A stretch of 64,000 nt of DNA from Candidatus Burkholderia humilis (lineage in GTDB: Bacteria > Pseudomonadota > Gammaproteobacteria > Burkholderiales > Burkholderiaceae): NCBI GenBank assembly GCA_001184405.1, contig LFMX01000005.1:62001-126000 (forward strand). The letters run 5' to 3'. This document shows positions 47,110 to 56,145 of this stretch, piece after piece. The position numbers and the translations under genes are program-made. The notes beneath the pieces were generated by a model. The model was not told the origin of the DNA and searched no databases. It saw only the letters and a list, made by a program, of their open reading frames with translations. Numbering within the stretch: the stretch's first letter is position 1; the number at the start of each line of letters is the position of its first letter.

Positions 47110-47448
47110 TCAAACGTAGCGGCGCTGTTTCAACAGATAATCGCGTAGCACGATGACATGATTATGCTGCGTGTCGTGAGCGTCATAAAGAAGCAAGACG
47201 TGGCGCGCCGCACTGGCCTCGACGATCGATCGCCAGCCTTCCGGGTTCGCATTGAGTTCAGCCTTGTAGCGCTGAACGAAGGCTATCCAGTGCGTGGCAT
47301 CGTCTTTGCCGTCGTGAAGCCACTTGCGCAATGCCGCGCTCGCCCAATCGACATGACGTGGCCATAGCCGGTCGACGAGAAAACATTTTGCATCGTCGCC
47401 CGGCAATGGCTCGTAGACACGCTGAACATCGATATCAAATTGGCCCAT
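47110..47448 (-). CDS. DUF488 family protein
   Basis: The 112-residue protein starts MGQFDIDVQRVYEP, preceded by GGGAGAC. It has the family marks DAKCFLVDRLWPRHVDWASA, WHIAFVQRYKAEL-type and VLLLYDAHDTQHNHVIVLRD. DUF488 proteins are small soluble enzymes or regulators of unknown function, often encoded on islands and near stress genes. It is intact. A start 11 codons upstream was rejected for lack of homology. Confidence 0.85.
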   Translation of the reverse strand: MGQFDIDVQRVYEPLPGDDAKCFLVDRLWPRHVDWASAALRKWLHDGKDDATHWIAFVQRYKAELNANPEGWRSIVEASAARHVLLLYDAHDTQHNHVIVLRDYLLKQRRYV

Positions 47449-47656
47449 GATATGTCTCCCCCAAGCGGTGGACTGGTGCATCGCATCGTACGACTTGGCG
47501 CATTACCGTGCCAACATTGTTATCGCGGCGGATGGACACTCGCTCGCGTTCCGGAGCCGCCGCGTCGGTCCCTCACGTTTTTGCCTATGGATATTTCAGG
47601 GTGAGCGGACGCTCGGGAGCGAAAGCGCAAACGTCTGTCGAGTGCCTCCGATCCGG

Positions 47657-48079
47657 TTAGGCGATCTTTTCGGGAGATGTGCGCTTGCTGCCGAGACCGA
47701 TCTTTTTGGCGATCATGCGACGCTGGTCCACATAGGCCTGCGCGACCATCGGATAGTTACCCGGCAACCCCCATTTGCGGCGGTACTCTTCGGGGCTCAT
47801 GTCGTAGTGCGTTCGCAGATAGCGCTTGAGCATGGTCATTTTCTTTCCGTCTTCCAGGCAGATGAGATAGTCATGCTTCACCGAGGCTCTGATGGGGACT
47901 GCGGGTTCGGTGGTTGCCGTTCGATGTTCGGGCGCCGACGCTGCCCGTCTCAGCGCGAGGAACACGGTTCGGATCAAGTCGGGAAGTTCTGCGTCGGAAA
48001 CGACGTGCTTGGATATATAGGCCGAGACGATTTCGGCAGTGAGTACGGCAAAGCGTCCTTCGATCATGACTATCTCCAT
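47657..48079 (-). CDS. MucR/Ros-family zinc-finger transcriptional regulator
   Basis: The 140-residue protein has IVSAYISKHVVSDAELPDLI near the start and the Ros/MucR core DYLICLEDGKKMTMLKRYLR. The signature MSPEEYRRKWGLPGNYPMVA follows. The Cys2His2-type finger is represented by C-L-E-D-G-K-K and H-Y-D-M, with the basic tail after it. Family members repress exopolysaccharide, motility or transfer genes by bridging AT-rich DNA. The start may be ATG 48067 instead. It is intact. Confidence 0.85.
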   Translation of the reverse strand: MEIVMIEGRFAVLTAEIVSAYISKHVVSDAELPDLIRTVFLALRRAASAPEHRTATTEPAVPIRASVKHDYLICLEDGKKMTMLKRYLRTHYDMSPEEYRRKWGLPGNYPMVAQAYVDQRRMIAKKIGLGSKRTSPEKIA

Positions 48080-48286
48080 GCACTCCCTGGAGCCGACATA
48101 GCGCGATACGGACGATGTCGATTGGGTCTGCTGAAAGGCCCGTTCCGCACGTCATCATGAGGCGTCGCGTCGCGTCGCCGAGCCGCTTTGCGACGAAGCG
48201 CTATTGATCCAAGGGCTCTTTCTTCCAACATATCTTTTACGGCACACGCCACAGCAGAGAGCGGCAGAAAGAAAGGAGTGTCTGTC

Positions 48287-48526
48287 ATGTCGCACCTTTC
48301 GCAATTTGGAAACCCGTTCGAGATTGCTGATCGACCCACGCTAGAACCCGAAGTGAAGTACGCCATTCTGGCGTCCTGGGCCGGACATCGGATAGAGAGC
48401 GAAGATCAGCCTACGCCGCGCCTCGCAGCGCGGGTCGAGCGTGCGGTGCAGATCGACGGCAAGTTCGTGATGTCGCATGCGCTCGATCGCGGTGTCGCAC
48501 CCCGACGTCAAAGAGGCGATGCATGA
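48287..48526 (+). CDS. Small conserved hypothetical protein, C-terminus possibly frameshifted
   Basis: The 79-residue product starts MSHLSQFGNPFEIADRPTLE with a strong AAAGGAG site. Then comes PEVKYAILASWA, a segment seen at the start of small Burkholderia plasmid and accessory proteins. After Trp-Ala the sequence becomes Arg-rich and unlike those relatives, so a shift near 48380 is possible. Its stop overlaps the next ATG (ATGA). Confidence 0.55.
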   Translation: MSHLSQFGNPFEIADRPTLEPEVKYAILASWAGHRIESEDQPTPRLAARVERAVQIDGKFVMSHALDRGVAPRRQRGDA

Positions 48527-48813
48527 ATGATGGTCCGTTTCGCCGCTGGGTGCAGCGCAGCGGCAGGCTTGTCCGGATCACGCTTCCGTTCGGCGACATC
48601 ATGGAGATCGCATTGGCATTGCTGGGACTTTCTCCCTCCGATCTCGCCAAACTCGGATGGACGTTCGAGGACCGCAAACGACTGATCAACCATCTGCTCG
48701 CGTCTGGCAAACAAGCGCAACGCATGGCCCCCAACACTCTGGACCATCTCTTATTGGCGGTCAGGTTACCCGTGCATGACATTCATCGGCTGCAGTGCTT
48801 CGCGCAGAGATAA
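48523..48813 (+). CDS. Small hypothetical protein
   Basis: A 96-residue protein translationally coupled to the previous gene. It starts MNDGPFRRWVQRSGRLVRIT, has a helical centre (IMEIALALLGLSPSDLAKLG) and a basic C-terminal half. No signal peptide or membrane segment is clear, and I recognise no family. Composition is like the neighbouring bacterial DNA. Confidence 0.5.
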   Translation: MNDGPFRRWVQRSGRLVRITLPFGDIMEIALALLGLSPSDLAKLGWTFEDRKRLINHLLASGKQAQRMAPNTLDHLLLAVRLPVHDIHRLQCFAQR

Positions 48814-48947
48814 TTGCCGAAAAGCGCGACACAGGCGGCTGTCATCGAGCGACTGGATTGGGTTTTAGAGAATGCGCTGAGCCGCCTTTAGGACAGAGCA
48901 AACGCAGGGGTGCGACACCATGCGACGCTTCCGCATCGCTAATTGTT

Positions 48948-48964
48948 ATGTTATAATATAAGAG
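48948..48964 (+). promoter_or_regulatory. Zur box before the accessory zur gene
   Basis: ATGTTATAATATAAGAG agrees at 15 of 17 positions with the enterobacterial Zur consensus ATGTTATANTATAACAT. It ends two bases before an ATG (48967). For that reason the next in-frame ATG (48988) is preferred as the start. The overlapping TATAATATA could also be the -10 element. Confidence 0.75.
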
Positions 48965-48987
48965 AGATGGTTTTTTCGCGGAACGAA

Positions 48988-49420
48988 ATGCCTCTAACCA
49001 CTCAACAGCAACAGGTCCTGACTGCGTTGCATCACGCCAACGGGCCGCTTAGCGCCTATGCACTGCTCGACCGGTTGCGCGGTTCAGGTTTCAGCGCACC
49101 GACGCAGGTCTACCGCGTCCTGGAGAAATTGCGCGATGACGGTCTCATCCATCGGCTCGCAATGCTGAACGCATGGGTGGCTTGTTCACGCGAGCCGGGC
49201 CATTGTGCTCACAACGCCAGGGCATTCGCCATCTGCGACCAGTGCGGACGCGTGGATGAGTTCAGTGCGCCCGAACTGACGCAATGCCTTGTCCCTTGTC
49301 CGATGGGCGAACAGCCACGCCTTCCGGACCGATCAGGCCACGATCGAGCTGTATGGCCAATGCGGCCTGTGCACTGGTCAAAAGCCTGACGCCGGCTTGG
49401 GTACGTCGCTTTCCAATTGA
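48988..49420 (+). pseudogene. zur: Fur-family regulator, probable Zur, frameshifted near its C-terminus
   Basis: Zur represses zinc-uptake genes when zinc is bound. The product starts MPLTTQQQQVLTALHHANGP and has the winged helix with TQVYRVLEKLRDDGLIHRLA. The first structural zinc pair is ICDQCGRVDEF. A base is lost or gained near 49290-49305. The second zinc pair, LYGQCGLCTGQKP, and the end GTSLSN then lie in another frame up to TGA 49418-49420. The mutant keeps the DNA-binding domain but loses dimer and zinc sites. It leads a zinc-starvation set with cobW and folE2. Confidence 0.8.
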
Positions 49421-49437
49421 TGCGTGAGATCGGGATC

Positions 49438-50647
49438 ATGAACGCAGCTGAACATATTGCGTCGGACGGCAAGCTTCCTGTCACGGTGCTGTCCGGCTTT
49501 CTGGGAGCGGGGCAAGACGACCTTGCTCAATCACATTCTGAACAATCGCGAAAACCGGCGGGTCGCGGTCATCGTCAATGACATGAGCGAGGTCAATATC
49601 GACGCCGCGCTCGTGCGAGACGGCGGGGCTGAATACGAAAAGCTGGTCGAGATGAGCAATGGCTGCATCTGCTGCACGCTGCGCGAGGATTTGCTGATCG
49701 AGGTCAAGTGGCTCGCTCATAAGGGACGCTCGATCATCTGGTGATCGAGTCCACGGGTATCGCCGAACCGCTCCCGTGACCGAGACCTTTACCTTTGCAG
49801 GCGAGGATGGCCGTTGTCTGGGCGATGTCGCGCGCCTCGACACCATGGTGACGGTCGTCGATGCCTTCAACTTTCTGTGCGATTACGGCTCGCGCGACAG
49901 TCTGCAATCGCGCGGTGAATCGCTGTGCGAGCAGGATGCGCGCACGGTGGTCGATCTACTGATCGATCAAATCGAGTTCTGCGATGTCATCGTTCTCAAC
50001 AAGATCAACCTGCTCGACGGGGCTGAGCGTGAACGATTGATGGCAATTCTCCACACGCTCAATCCGCGCGCACGGATCAAGGTCGCCGAGTTCGGCAAGG
50101 TCCCGCTGGATCGCGTGCTCGATACGGGTCTGTTCGACTTCGACCAGGCGGCGCAGGCGCCCGGCTGGCTGCAGGAGCTACGCGGTAGCCATATTCCCGA
50201 GACCGAGGAATATGGGGCAACTTCGTCTATCGGGCGCGTCGTCCATTTCATCCGCAGCGCTTCCATGCATGGGTACAAAGCGAATGGCCCGGTGTCGTGC
50301 GGTCCAAAGGGTTTTTCTGGCTGGCCAGTCACCCCACCTTGGCGGGGAGCTGGTCGCCGGCCGGCGCGGTCGCCCGCCACGGTCCGGCTGGCTATTGGTG
50401 GGCGGCCGTGCCTCCGGAGCGCTGGCCGCAGGATCCGGACTCTCGCGCGCTGATCAAGGAGAAGTGGGTCGAAGGCGTCGGCGATGCGCGTCAGGAACTG
50501 GTGCTGATCGGTATGGATATGGACGAGTCGGCGCTGCGCGCCCGCTTCGACGCCTGCCTGCTCAGCAACGCGGAGATGGCGCAGGGTCCGAAGATCTGGG
50601 CGAGCTGGGAAAACCCCTTTCCCGACTGGCCCCGGGCAGACGCGTGA
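49438..50647 (+). pseudogene. CobW/COG0523 GTPase (zinc metallochaperone type), multiple frameshifts
   Basis: The product starts [20 protein letters not shown] with FLGAG; a surplus G at about 49509-49512 splits the P-loop, whose rest is [29 protein letters not shown] and the metal motif [13 protein letters not shown] follow. Bases are missing near 49727 and 49777 ([15 protein letters not shown] recovered). VLNKINLLD is the GTPase specificity motif. A further shift near 50220 precedes the CobW C-terminal domain (GFFWLASHPTLAGSW to WENPFPDWPRADA). COG0523 proteins hand zinc to client enzymes under zinc shortage. The gene is not functional as read. Confidence 0.85.
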
Positions 50648-50668
50648 TCGCTCAACAGGACGCACACC

Positions 50669-51490
50669 ATGCACGCAACGCTTCCGGATATTTCGATGAC
50701 AGACATCACACCCGGCCAGATCCCATTGGACTGGGTTGGCATGCAAGGAATCGACCTGCCCTGTGGACGAGGATGGGCGGTGTCGTGACGTGCATGCGCG
50801 CGTTGACGCCCATGTCGATTTGCCGGTCGCGCACGTCAAAGGCATTCACATGTCGCGGCTCTACGCGCTGGTGGGCGGCCTAAGCGACGGTGAACCTCTA
50901 TCCTCGAAGCGCCTGTCCACGCTTCTCGACGCCATGATCGACAGCCATCGCCACTGCGGCAGTCGCAGCGCGCGCGTGCGTGCGTATCACCTTCGATCTG
51001 CTGATCTGCCGCCCAGCACTGATGACGGAGGGGCTGTTTGGATGGAAGTCTTATCCTGTGTGCGTCACGGCGACGAAGGTTGGGCGCCTGTGCACGGTCG
51101 AGATCCAGGTGGGGGTGGATTATGCCTCGACCTGCCCGTGCTCGGCGGCGCTGTCACGGCAGCTGGTTGAGCAAGCGTTTCGCCAGGCCTTTGTCGAGCA
51201 GGATGCCGTGACACCCGCCCAGGTCGGCGACTGGCTGCGTGAGCCTGCCACGCTGGCCACGCCCCATAGCCAGCGTAGCCGGCCCTGGCACGTGTCGAGT
51301 CGCCGACGCATGCGCCATCGCTGGGCCTGGCCGCTCTGATCGACCGGATCGAGCAAGCCTTGGGCACACCGGTCCAGACGGCGGTCAAGCGCGCCGATGA
51401 GCAGGCCTTTGCGGCGTTGAACGGACGGAATCTCATGTTCGTCGAGGATGCGGCCCGCCGGGTCCAGAGCGCGCTCGCCGAGCATTACCT
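50669..51490 (+). pseudogene. folE2: GTP cyclohydrolase FolE2 (zinc-independent type), frameshifted and truncated
   Basis: FolE2 makes dihydroneopterin triphosphate for folate and replaces zinc-dependent FolE1 when zinc is scarce. [13 protein letters not shown] and [10 protein letters not shown] start the protein. VHARVDAHVDLPVAHVKGIH follows in another frame, then VRITFDLLICRP and CTVEIQVGVDYASTCPCSAA with the catalytic Cys region. The 3' part ([20 protein letters not shown]) ends EHYLTLP at 51490, where low-complexity DNA begins. At least three frame changes are visible and the last 20-30 residues are missing. Confidence 0.82.
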
Positions 51491-51600
51491 CACGCTCCCG
51501 CCCCCCCCCCCCCCGGCCGCCGCCGCGCGGTGCCGACTTGCTCGCCCGCACTCCCCCCCGGCCACACACACACCACGCACAGCCGCCCTCGTGCAGCTCA
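51491..51600. repeat. Low-complexity junction between folE2 and plant DNA
   Basis: A run of about 15 C with flanking GCC repeats, then a CCCCCCC run and CACACACACAC. No gene. Such tracts are common at assembly joins. Confidence 0.7.
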
Positions 51601-52669
51601 ATTGGATGCAATTACACCAAAGGACCATGAGAAAGAACAAAGGAGATCTTTCGAACGAAAGGTAATGCAAAAGCTAGTAAAACATGAAGCACAATTAGAC
51701 GTGATGGAAGAGTGGAATGAGCTTAGGAAGAGCTCGACATGGGATTTTATTCAAAAAGATTTAACAACTACGGAGAAGAGTCTTGGAAACCGAATTGAAG
51801 AATGTTTGAGGATTCAAGAGGAAAGGCACATTAATAGGCTTGAGGTGTACTCCAAGAAGATTGTGGAAATGTTTGAAAAGATGGAGTCTCAAACATGCAA
51901 AATCCATCAACGAGTTGAAGATTTACATAAAAGGACGGCACAAATGGTTGAAAAGAATGAGTCTCAAATGGGAAAAATCAATCAAAAATTTGAAGATCTT
52001 CAAGACAAGTTTGAGGTCTTAGAATGCCATGTGGAGGAAATTAAAACTTTGTTTTGTCATTTTGATCTTGGAAATGAAAGCGTGAAAAGGAAATGTGAGT
52101 CTAATTGTCCATTACCTTGCGCTAATGCTGAAAATGAACGGGCGATTTGTGAAGACATTGCTTCCTTGAGGAGTAGTGATGTAGCTAATGAGACCGTTCA
52201 AGCTCACTCAATTGATATTGAAGGCATTAAAGAATGTGACTACATGGCATGCTCACCGGTTGAAGAACAAAAACCATCCAATGGTGCGGAATTGGAAATA
52301 ACTCAAGAGGATGTTTCATTGTTACCTAGATGTATACCTTGCTATTCATGTGAGTTAGCATGCACTCCATCTCTTCAAGTCAAGGCTTGCTTTGGAGTGT
52401 TGGCTTCTAGTTCTTTGAAGGAAAAATCACATGAAGAATCAAGTTGTGAAGAAATAGAGCATGAGGTGGACAGTGAAGTGCAAGAGAGGAAGAGCAAAAA
52501 GAAACAGCGAGTCGTTGCACAAGTTTGGATTCCAAGAGGTACATTGGGAGTCATGAAAGTCTTCAACATGACAGAAATAAATTTGGGAGAAAAATCTTGT
52601 GTACCACATAAAGCCAATAAGAGAAAAAGAAGAAGAAAACCCTCTAATCCTCAAAGTGGAGTAGGTTGA
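51600..52669 (+). CDS. Plant retroelement-associated coiled-coil ORF (eukaryotic DNA)
   Basis: An AT-rich frame of about 350 codons, rich in Lys, Glu and Ser, runs from about [20 protein letters not shown] to the stop at 52667-52669. Heptad-like helices such as [20 protein letters not shown] and [20 protein letters not shown] suggest coiled coils. The C-terminus ends in a basic [11 protein letters not shown]. Codon use is plant-like. I read it as the extra ORF of a plant LTR retrotransposon; no domain was recognised. The annotated upstream ATG at 51530 lies in junction DNA. Confidence 0.55.
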
Positions 52670-53365
52670 TCTTGAGAAGAAGGTCAAGTCGAGCCGACGA
52701 CATTAAATCCAAGCGCTTCTTGGGAGGCAACTCAAGCAATAAAATATCTTTTTAGTATCCTTTTATCTCTTTTGATTCATTTTAATTTTAGTTTTATTTG
52801 CAATTTTTCTTTCTTAGCATGCATGGCGTGTGTTGGACTGCCTTTATGTTTTGATATGCAATACTCGGTGGAGTGGGGTGAGCAATTCTAGCAATGGATT
52901 TCTGCCAGTTTCTAGTTGAGTCGGTGGAGTGCATGAATTTTATTTGATGGCTGTCTGTTTGGGTTGGCTGTAAAAGAAAAGAAAATTGATGACAAATGCT
53001 ATATGCATATTTCTGTTTGATATGCATCAATTGGAGAAGTGACTGAATTTTCTTTGGTACTTACCGGCTGGGTTGTTTTGCAAAGAAAAAAAATTTTTAA
53101 TGACTGTGTTGCAGTTTGTGTCGGCATATATTTTATTTGCTTGCTATAGGTGCATTTTGAAGAAAAAAAAAGAGAGAACAAAACCTTAATGAATGAGTTT
53201 CTGTTCGGATTGGCTGTTAGAAGAAAACAAAACGAAACGAAAGCTGCTTTGATTTTTCTTTGGCTTAGTTAATATCTGTCTATGCGCATCGAAGTTAGTT
53301 TTTGTTTTGTTATGCCCGAGTTGACAAGCTAACAGGAGGAAAATAGAAATAAGGTATGACCATAC
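52670..53365 (+). mobile_element. Plant retrotransposon 3' non-coding region
   Basis: AT-rich DNA. Near 52716 it has GCGCTTCTTGGGAGGCAACT, a phrase common just after the polyprotein of plant gypsy-like elements. No bacterial features are seen. The block ends near 53365 at GGTATGACCATACC, a 14-base palindrome (53353-53366). Confidence 0.6.
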
Positions 53366-53499
53366 CTTAGATCATCCCATCAGGGACAGCGAGCAAAAGT
53401 GTCTCGCGTGAAAAGTCCGAATGTACGGGTGCAACCTTCCTCTTCTTGCTGTCACGGAATGAAAGCTTGGCAAACTGGAGGCGTCCATGTACGGCTCGC

Positions 53500-53628
53500 C
53501 ATGTCGTTCTCGTCTTTCACATCGACGACGACGAGCATCGCGCCCTCGTCCAGATAACGCCGCGCCACCGCTTCGCCGATGCTGCTCGCGGCGCCCGTAA
53601 TGATGGCCACCTTGTCTCTCAGTCTCAC
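53500..53628 (-). pseudogene. Short-chain dehydrogenase/reductase, N-terminal fragment
   Basis: From GTG 53628 the product reads VRLRDKVAIITGAASSIGEA, then VARRYLDEGAMLVVVDVKDE, the Rossmann beta-alpha-beta of SDR enzymes. TGxxxxIG appears as TGAASSIG. Homology stops after about 43 residues and the frame runs on into unrelated DNA towards the plant junction. Only the cofactor-binding start survives. Confidence 0.75.
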
Positions 53629-53854
53629 ACCGATGTCTCCGATTTCTTCGCGTGTTGTCCAGTGAGCGAACGCTCGCGATATGAACAATTGCTCGTTTGT
53701 TGATCGAATGATCGGCATTGCGCGCGCATGTCAAGGCAGGAAAACGCGGTATCGATGCTGCGACGCGCAAACGTCTGAATGCCCGTTTTGGCTAGGCTGC
53801 GCCAAGCAACTGTTGTGCCGCGTAAGCATCGGATGTGATGCAAAAACGGCCGAT

Positions 53855-53871
53855 ACGTTATATCATTGCCG
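53855..53871 (+). promoter_or_regulatory. Weak Zur-box-like site before zur-znuACB
   Basis: ACGTTATATCATTGCCG matches the Zur consensus at 11 of 17 positions, with the left half better. It lies 44 bases before the zur start, a suitable place for autoregulation. Confidence 0.4.
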
Positions 53872-53914
53872 GATTGCTGATTTTGTATGCGCCACTTCGC
53901 GTGGTCGAAATGAT

Positions 53915-54382
53915 ATGACCGCATCCGTCGAAACCATGCTTGCCCGCGCCGAAGCACTCGCCGATGAACGCGGCGTCGCGCTCACGCCGCTGCGCCGCCA
54001 GGTCTACGAACTCGTGCTGAAGGCACACAAGCCGATCGGCGCCTACTACCTCATCGATGCGATGGAGCCGCAGCGCGGCGCGCGCGTTCCGCCGACGACC
54101 GTGTATCGCGCGCTGGATTTTCTGGTCGAAAACGGCTTCGTGCATCGCATCGAGTCGAAGAGCGCGTTTATCGCGTGTTGCGACGCGGGCAAGCCGCACG
54201 AAAGCCAGTTCCTCATCTGCGATGAATGCGGCGCCACGCTCGAGATTCAGGGCCGCGATGTCGCATCATCGCTGTCGGCGAGTGCGCCGGCGATCGGCTT
54301 CGAAGTGCGGCATCAGGTCGTCGAACTGAGCGGCCTGTGCAGCGACTGCCAGAAGAAGCATCGCGATCAACGTGATGCATGA
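53915..54382 (+). CDS. zur: Fur-family zinc uptake regulator Zur (intact copy)
   Basis: The 155-residue protein has LTPLRRQVYELVLKAHKPIG and the recognition helix region VPPTTVYRALDFLVENGFVH. The two structural zinc pairs are LICDECGATLE and SGLCSDCQKKH. Its setting directly before znuA identifies it as Zur rather than Fur. It should repress the znu genes when zinc is plentiful. The start MTASVETMLARAEAL was chosen; the longer open frame upstream has no homology. It is intact, unlike the copy at 48988-49420. Confidence 0.92.
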   Translation: MTASVETMLARAEALADERGVALTPLRRQVYELVLKAHKPIGAYYLIDAMEPQRGARVPPTTVYRALDFLVENGFVHRIESKSAFIACCDAGKPHESQFLICDECGATLEIQGRDVASSLSASAPAIGFEVRHQVVELSGLCSDCQKKHRDQRDA

Positions 54383-54407
54383 CTGCATCGTCAACCCGAG
54401 GAAATCG

Positions 54408-55289
54408 ATGAAATTCGCGCACGTCCTGACCTGCTTCGCGCTCGCGCTTGGCTTTTGCAACGCCGCGTCTGCCCAGACGACGCACATTCCTGTGGTCGCC
54501 GCGGAAAACTTCTACGGCGACGTGATCCGTCAACTCGGCGGCGATCACGTGCAGGTGACGAGCATTCTGAGCAATCCGGACGAGGATCCGCATCTGTTCG
54601 AAGCGAGCCCGAAGACTGCGCGCGCGTTGCAGCACGCGGCGCTCGTCGTCTACAACGGTGCGAACTACGATCCGTGGATGGACAAGCTGCTCGGGGCATC
54701 GAAGAGCAATGACAAGCGCACGGTGATCGTCGCGGCGCAGCTCGTCGGCAAGAAGGCGGGCGACAATCCGCACCTTTGGTACGACCTCGCCACCATGCCC
54801 GCAGTGGCGAAAGCGGTGAGCGCGTATCTGGTGAGCGCGGACCCGTCGCACAAGAGCGATTACGACGCGCGTCTCGCCACTTTTCTCGATTCGATGAAAC
54901 CGATCGATGCGAGCATCGCGCGGCTGAAGTCGCACTACAGCGGCGTGCCCGTGACCGCGACCGAGCCGGTGTTCGGCTATATGGCGGACGCCATCGGCTT
55001 CGAGGTGCGCAATCAGCGCTTTCAGATGGCCACGATGAACGAAACGGAGCCGAGCCCGAGCGATATCGCCGCGTTCGAGAAGGACTTGCGCGAGCGCCGC
55101 GTGCACGTGCTGATCTATAACAGCCAGGCGACCGAAGCACTCACCAAGCGCCTGCTCGCGCTCGCGAAGGATTCGCACGTGCCGAGCATCAGCGTGATGG
55201 AGACGTTGCCCGCCGGCAAGACGTATCAGCAATGGATGAGCTCGCAACTCGACGCGCTCGCCGGCGCGCTGCAAGGATGGCAACGATGA
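54408..55289 (+). CDS. znuA: Periplasmic zinc-binding protein ZnuA
   Basis: ZnuA captures zinc for the ZnuBC transporter. The 293-residue protein starts MKFAHVLTCFALALGF with a signal peptide cut near SAQTTH. Metal ligands appear in NPDEDPHLFEASP and GDNPHLWYD, with a further acidic site near the C-terminus. The His-rich loop found in many ZnuA proteins is absent. Codons 1-12 upstream (from 54372) were not used because the signal peptide begins at MKF. It overlaps znuC by four bases (ATGA). Confidence 0.92.
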   Translation: MKFAHVLTCFALALGFCNAASAQTTHIPVVAAENFYGDVIRQLGGDHVQVTSILSNPDEDPHLFEASPKTARALQHAALVVYNGANYDPWMDKLLGASKSNDKRTVIVAAQLVGKKAGDNPHLWYDLATMPAVAKAVSAYLVSADPSHKSDYDARLATFLDSMKPIDASIARLKSHYSGVPVTATEPVFGYMADAIGFEVRNQRFQMATMNETEPSPSDIAAFEKDLRERRVHVLIYNSQATEALTKRLLALAKDSHVPSISVMETLPAGKTYQQWMSSQLDALAGALQGWQR

Positions 55290-56143
55290 ATGCTGTTGCA
55301 CCTCTGGCGCTGGAAGTCGATCGCGTCACGTTGGAACTCGGCGGACGCGTCATTCTCAACGACGCGAGTTTTGCGGTGAAGAACGGTGAGTTCATCGGCG
55401 TGCTCGGACCGAACGGCGCGGGCAAAACCACGTTGATACGCGCGCTACTTGGGCTGGTGCCGGTGGCATCGGGAAAAATTCGCGTGCACGGCGAAACGGT
55501 GATGCGCGGCAATCCGTCGATCGGCTATATGCCGCAGATTCGCAGCGGCCTCGCCAACCGGCGCGTGCTCGGCCGCGATTTCGTCGCGATGGCGGCGGAC
55601 GGGCATCACTGGGCCTTGCTGCATCGCAATGCTTCGGTGCGTCAGGATGTCGAGCGCGTGCTGGAACTCGTCGGCGCGACGCAGTTGGCCGCGCGGCCTC
55701 TGTCGGAGCTGTCGGGCGGCGAACGGCAGCGCTTGCTGCTCGCGCAATGTCTGCTCGGCAATCCGCATCTTCTTTTGCTCGATGAACCGTTGATCTCGCT
55801 CGATCCGCGGCATCAGACGGGCGTCGTCGAACTCGTGCGGCGCGTGCAGCGCGAGCTCAATATCACCGTGCTGTTTTCGGCGCACGAACTCAATCCGCTG
55901 CTCAATTCGCTCGATCGCGTGCTGTATCTCGGCAATGGGCGCGCGGCGCTCGGCACGGTCGATAAGGTTATTTCGAAGCCGGTGCTTTCGAAACTTTATG
56001 GCTCGCCGATTGATGTGATGCGCGTGAACGGGCGCATTTTCGTTATGTCGGGCGATGTCGAGATCGATAAGCTCGATCATGCGCATGAGGAAGGCGAAGA
56101 GCATACGCATGAACATGTTCATCATCACGGGCACAGCAAGTAG
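55286..56143 (+). CDS. znuC: Zinc ABC transporter ATP-binding protein ZnuC
   Basis: ZnuC powers zinc import with ATP. The Walker A is GPNGAGKTTLIRALLGL, the signature LSELSGGERQRLLLAQ and the Walker B LLLLDEPLISLDPRHQ. The H-loop is VLFSAHELNPLL. The 285-residue protein ends in a His/Glu tail (HAHEEGEEHTHEHVHHHGHS). This probably binds zinc on the cytoplasmic side and could sense or buffer it. It is translationally coupled to znuA and followed by znuB after two bases. Confidence 0.95.
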   Translation: MNAVAPLALEVDRVTLELGGRVILNDASFAVKNGEFIGVLGPNGAGKTTLIRALLGLVPVASGKIRVHGETVMRGNPSIGYMPQIRSGLANRRVLGRDFVAMAADGHHWALLHRNASVRQDVERVLELVGATQLAARPLSELSGGERQRLLLAQCLLGNPHLLLLDEPLISLDPRHQTGVVELVRRVQRELNITVLFSAHELNPLLNSLDRVLYLGNGRAALGTVDKVISKPVLSKLYGSPIDVMRVNGRIFVMSGDVEIDKLDHAHEEGEEHTHEHVHHHGHSK

Positions 56144-56145
56144 AC

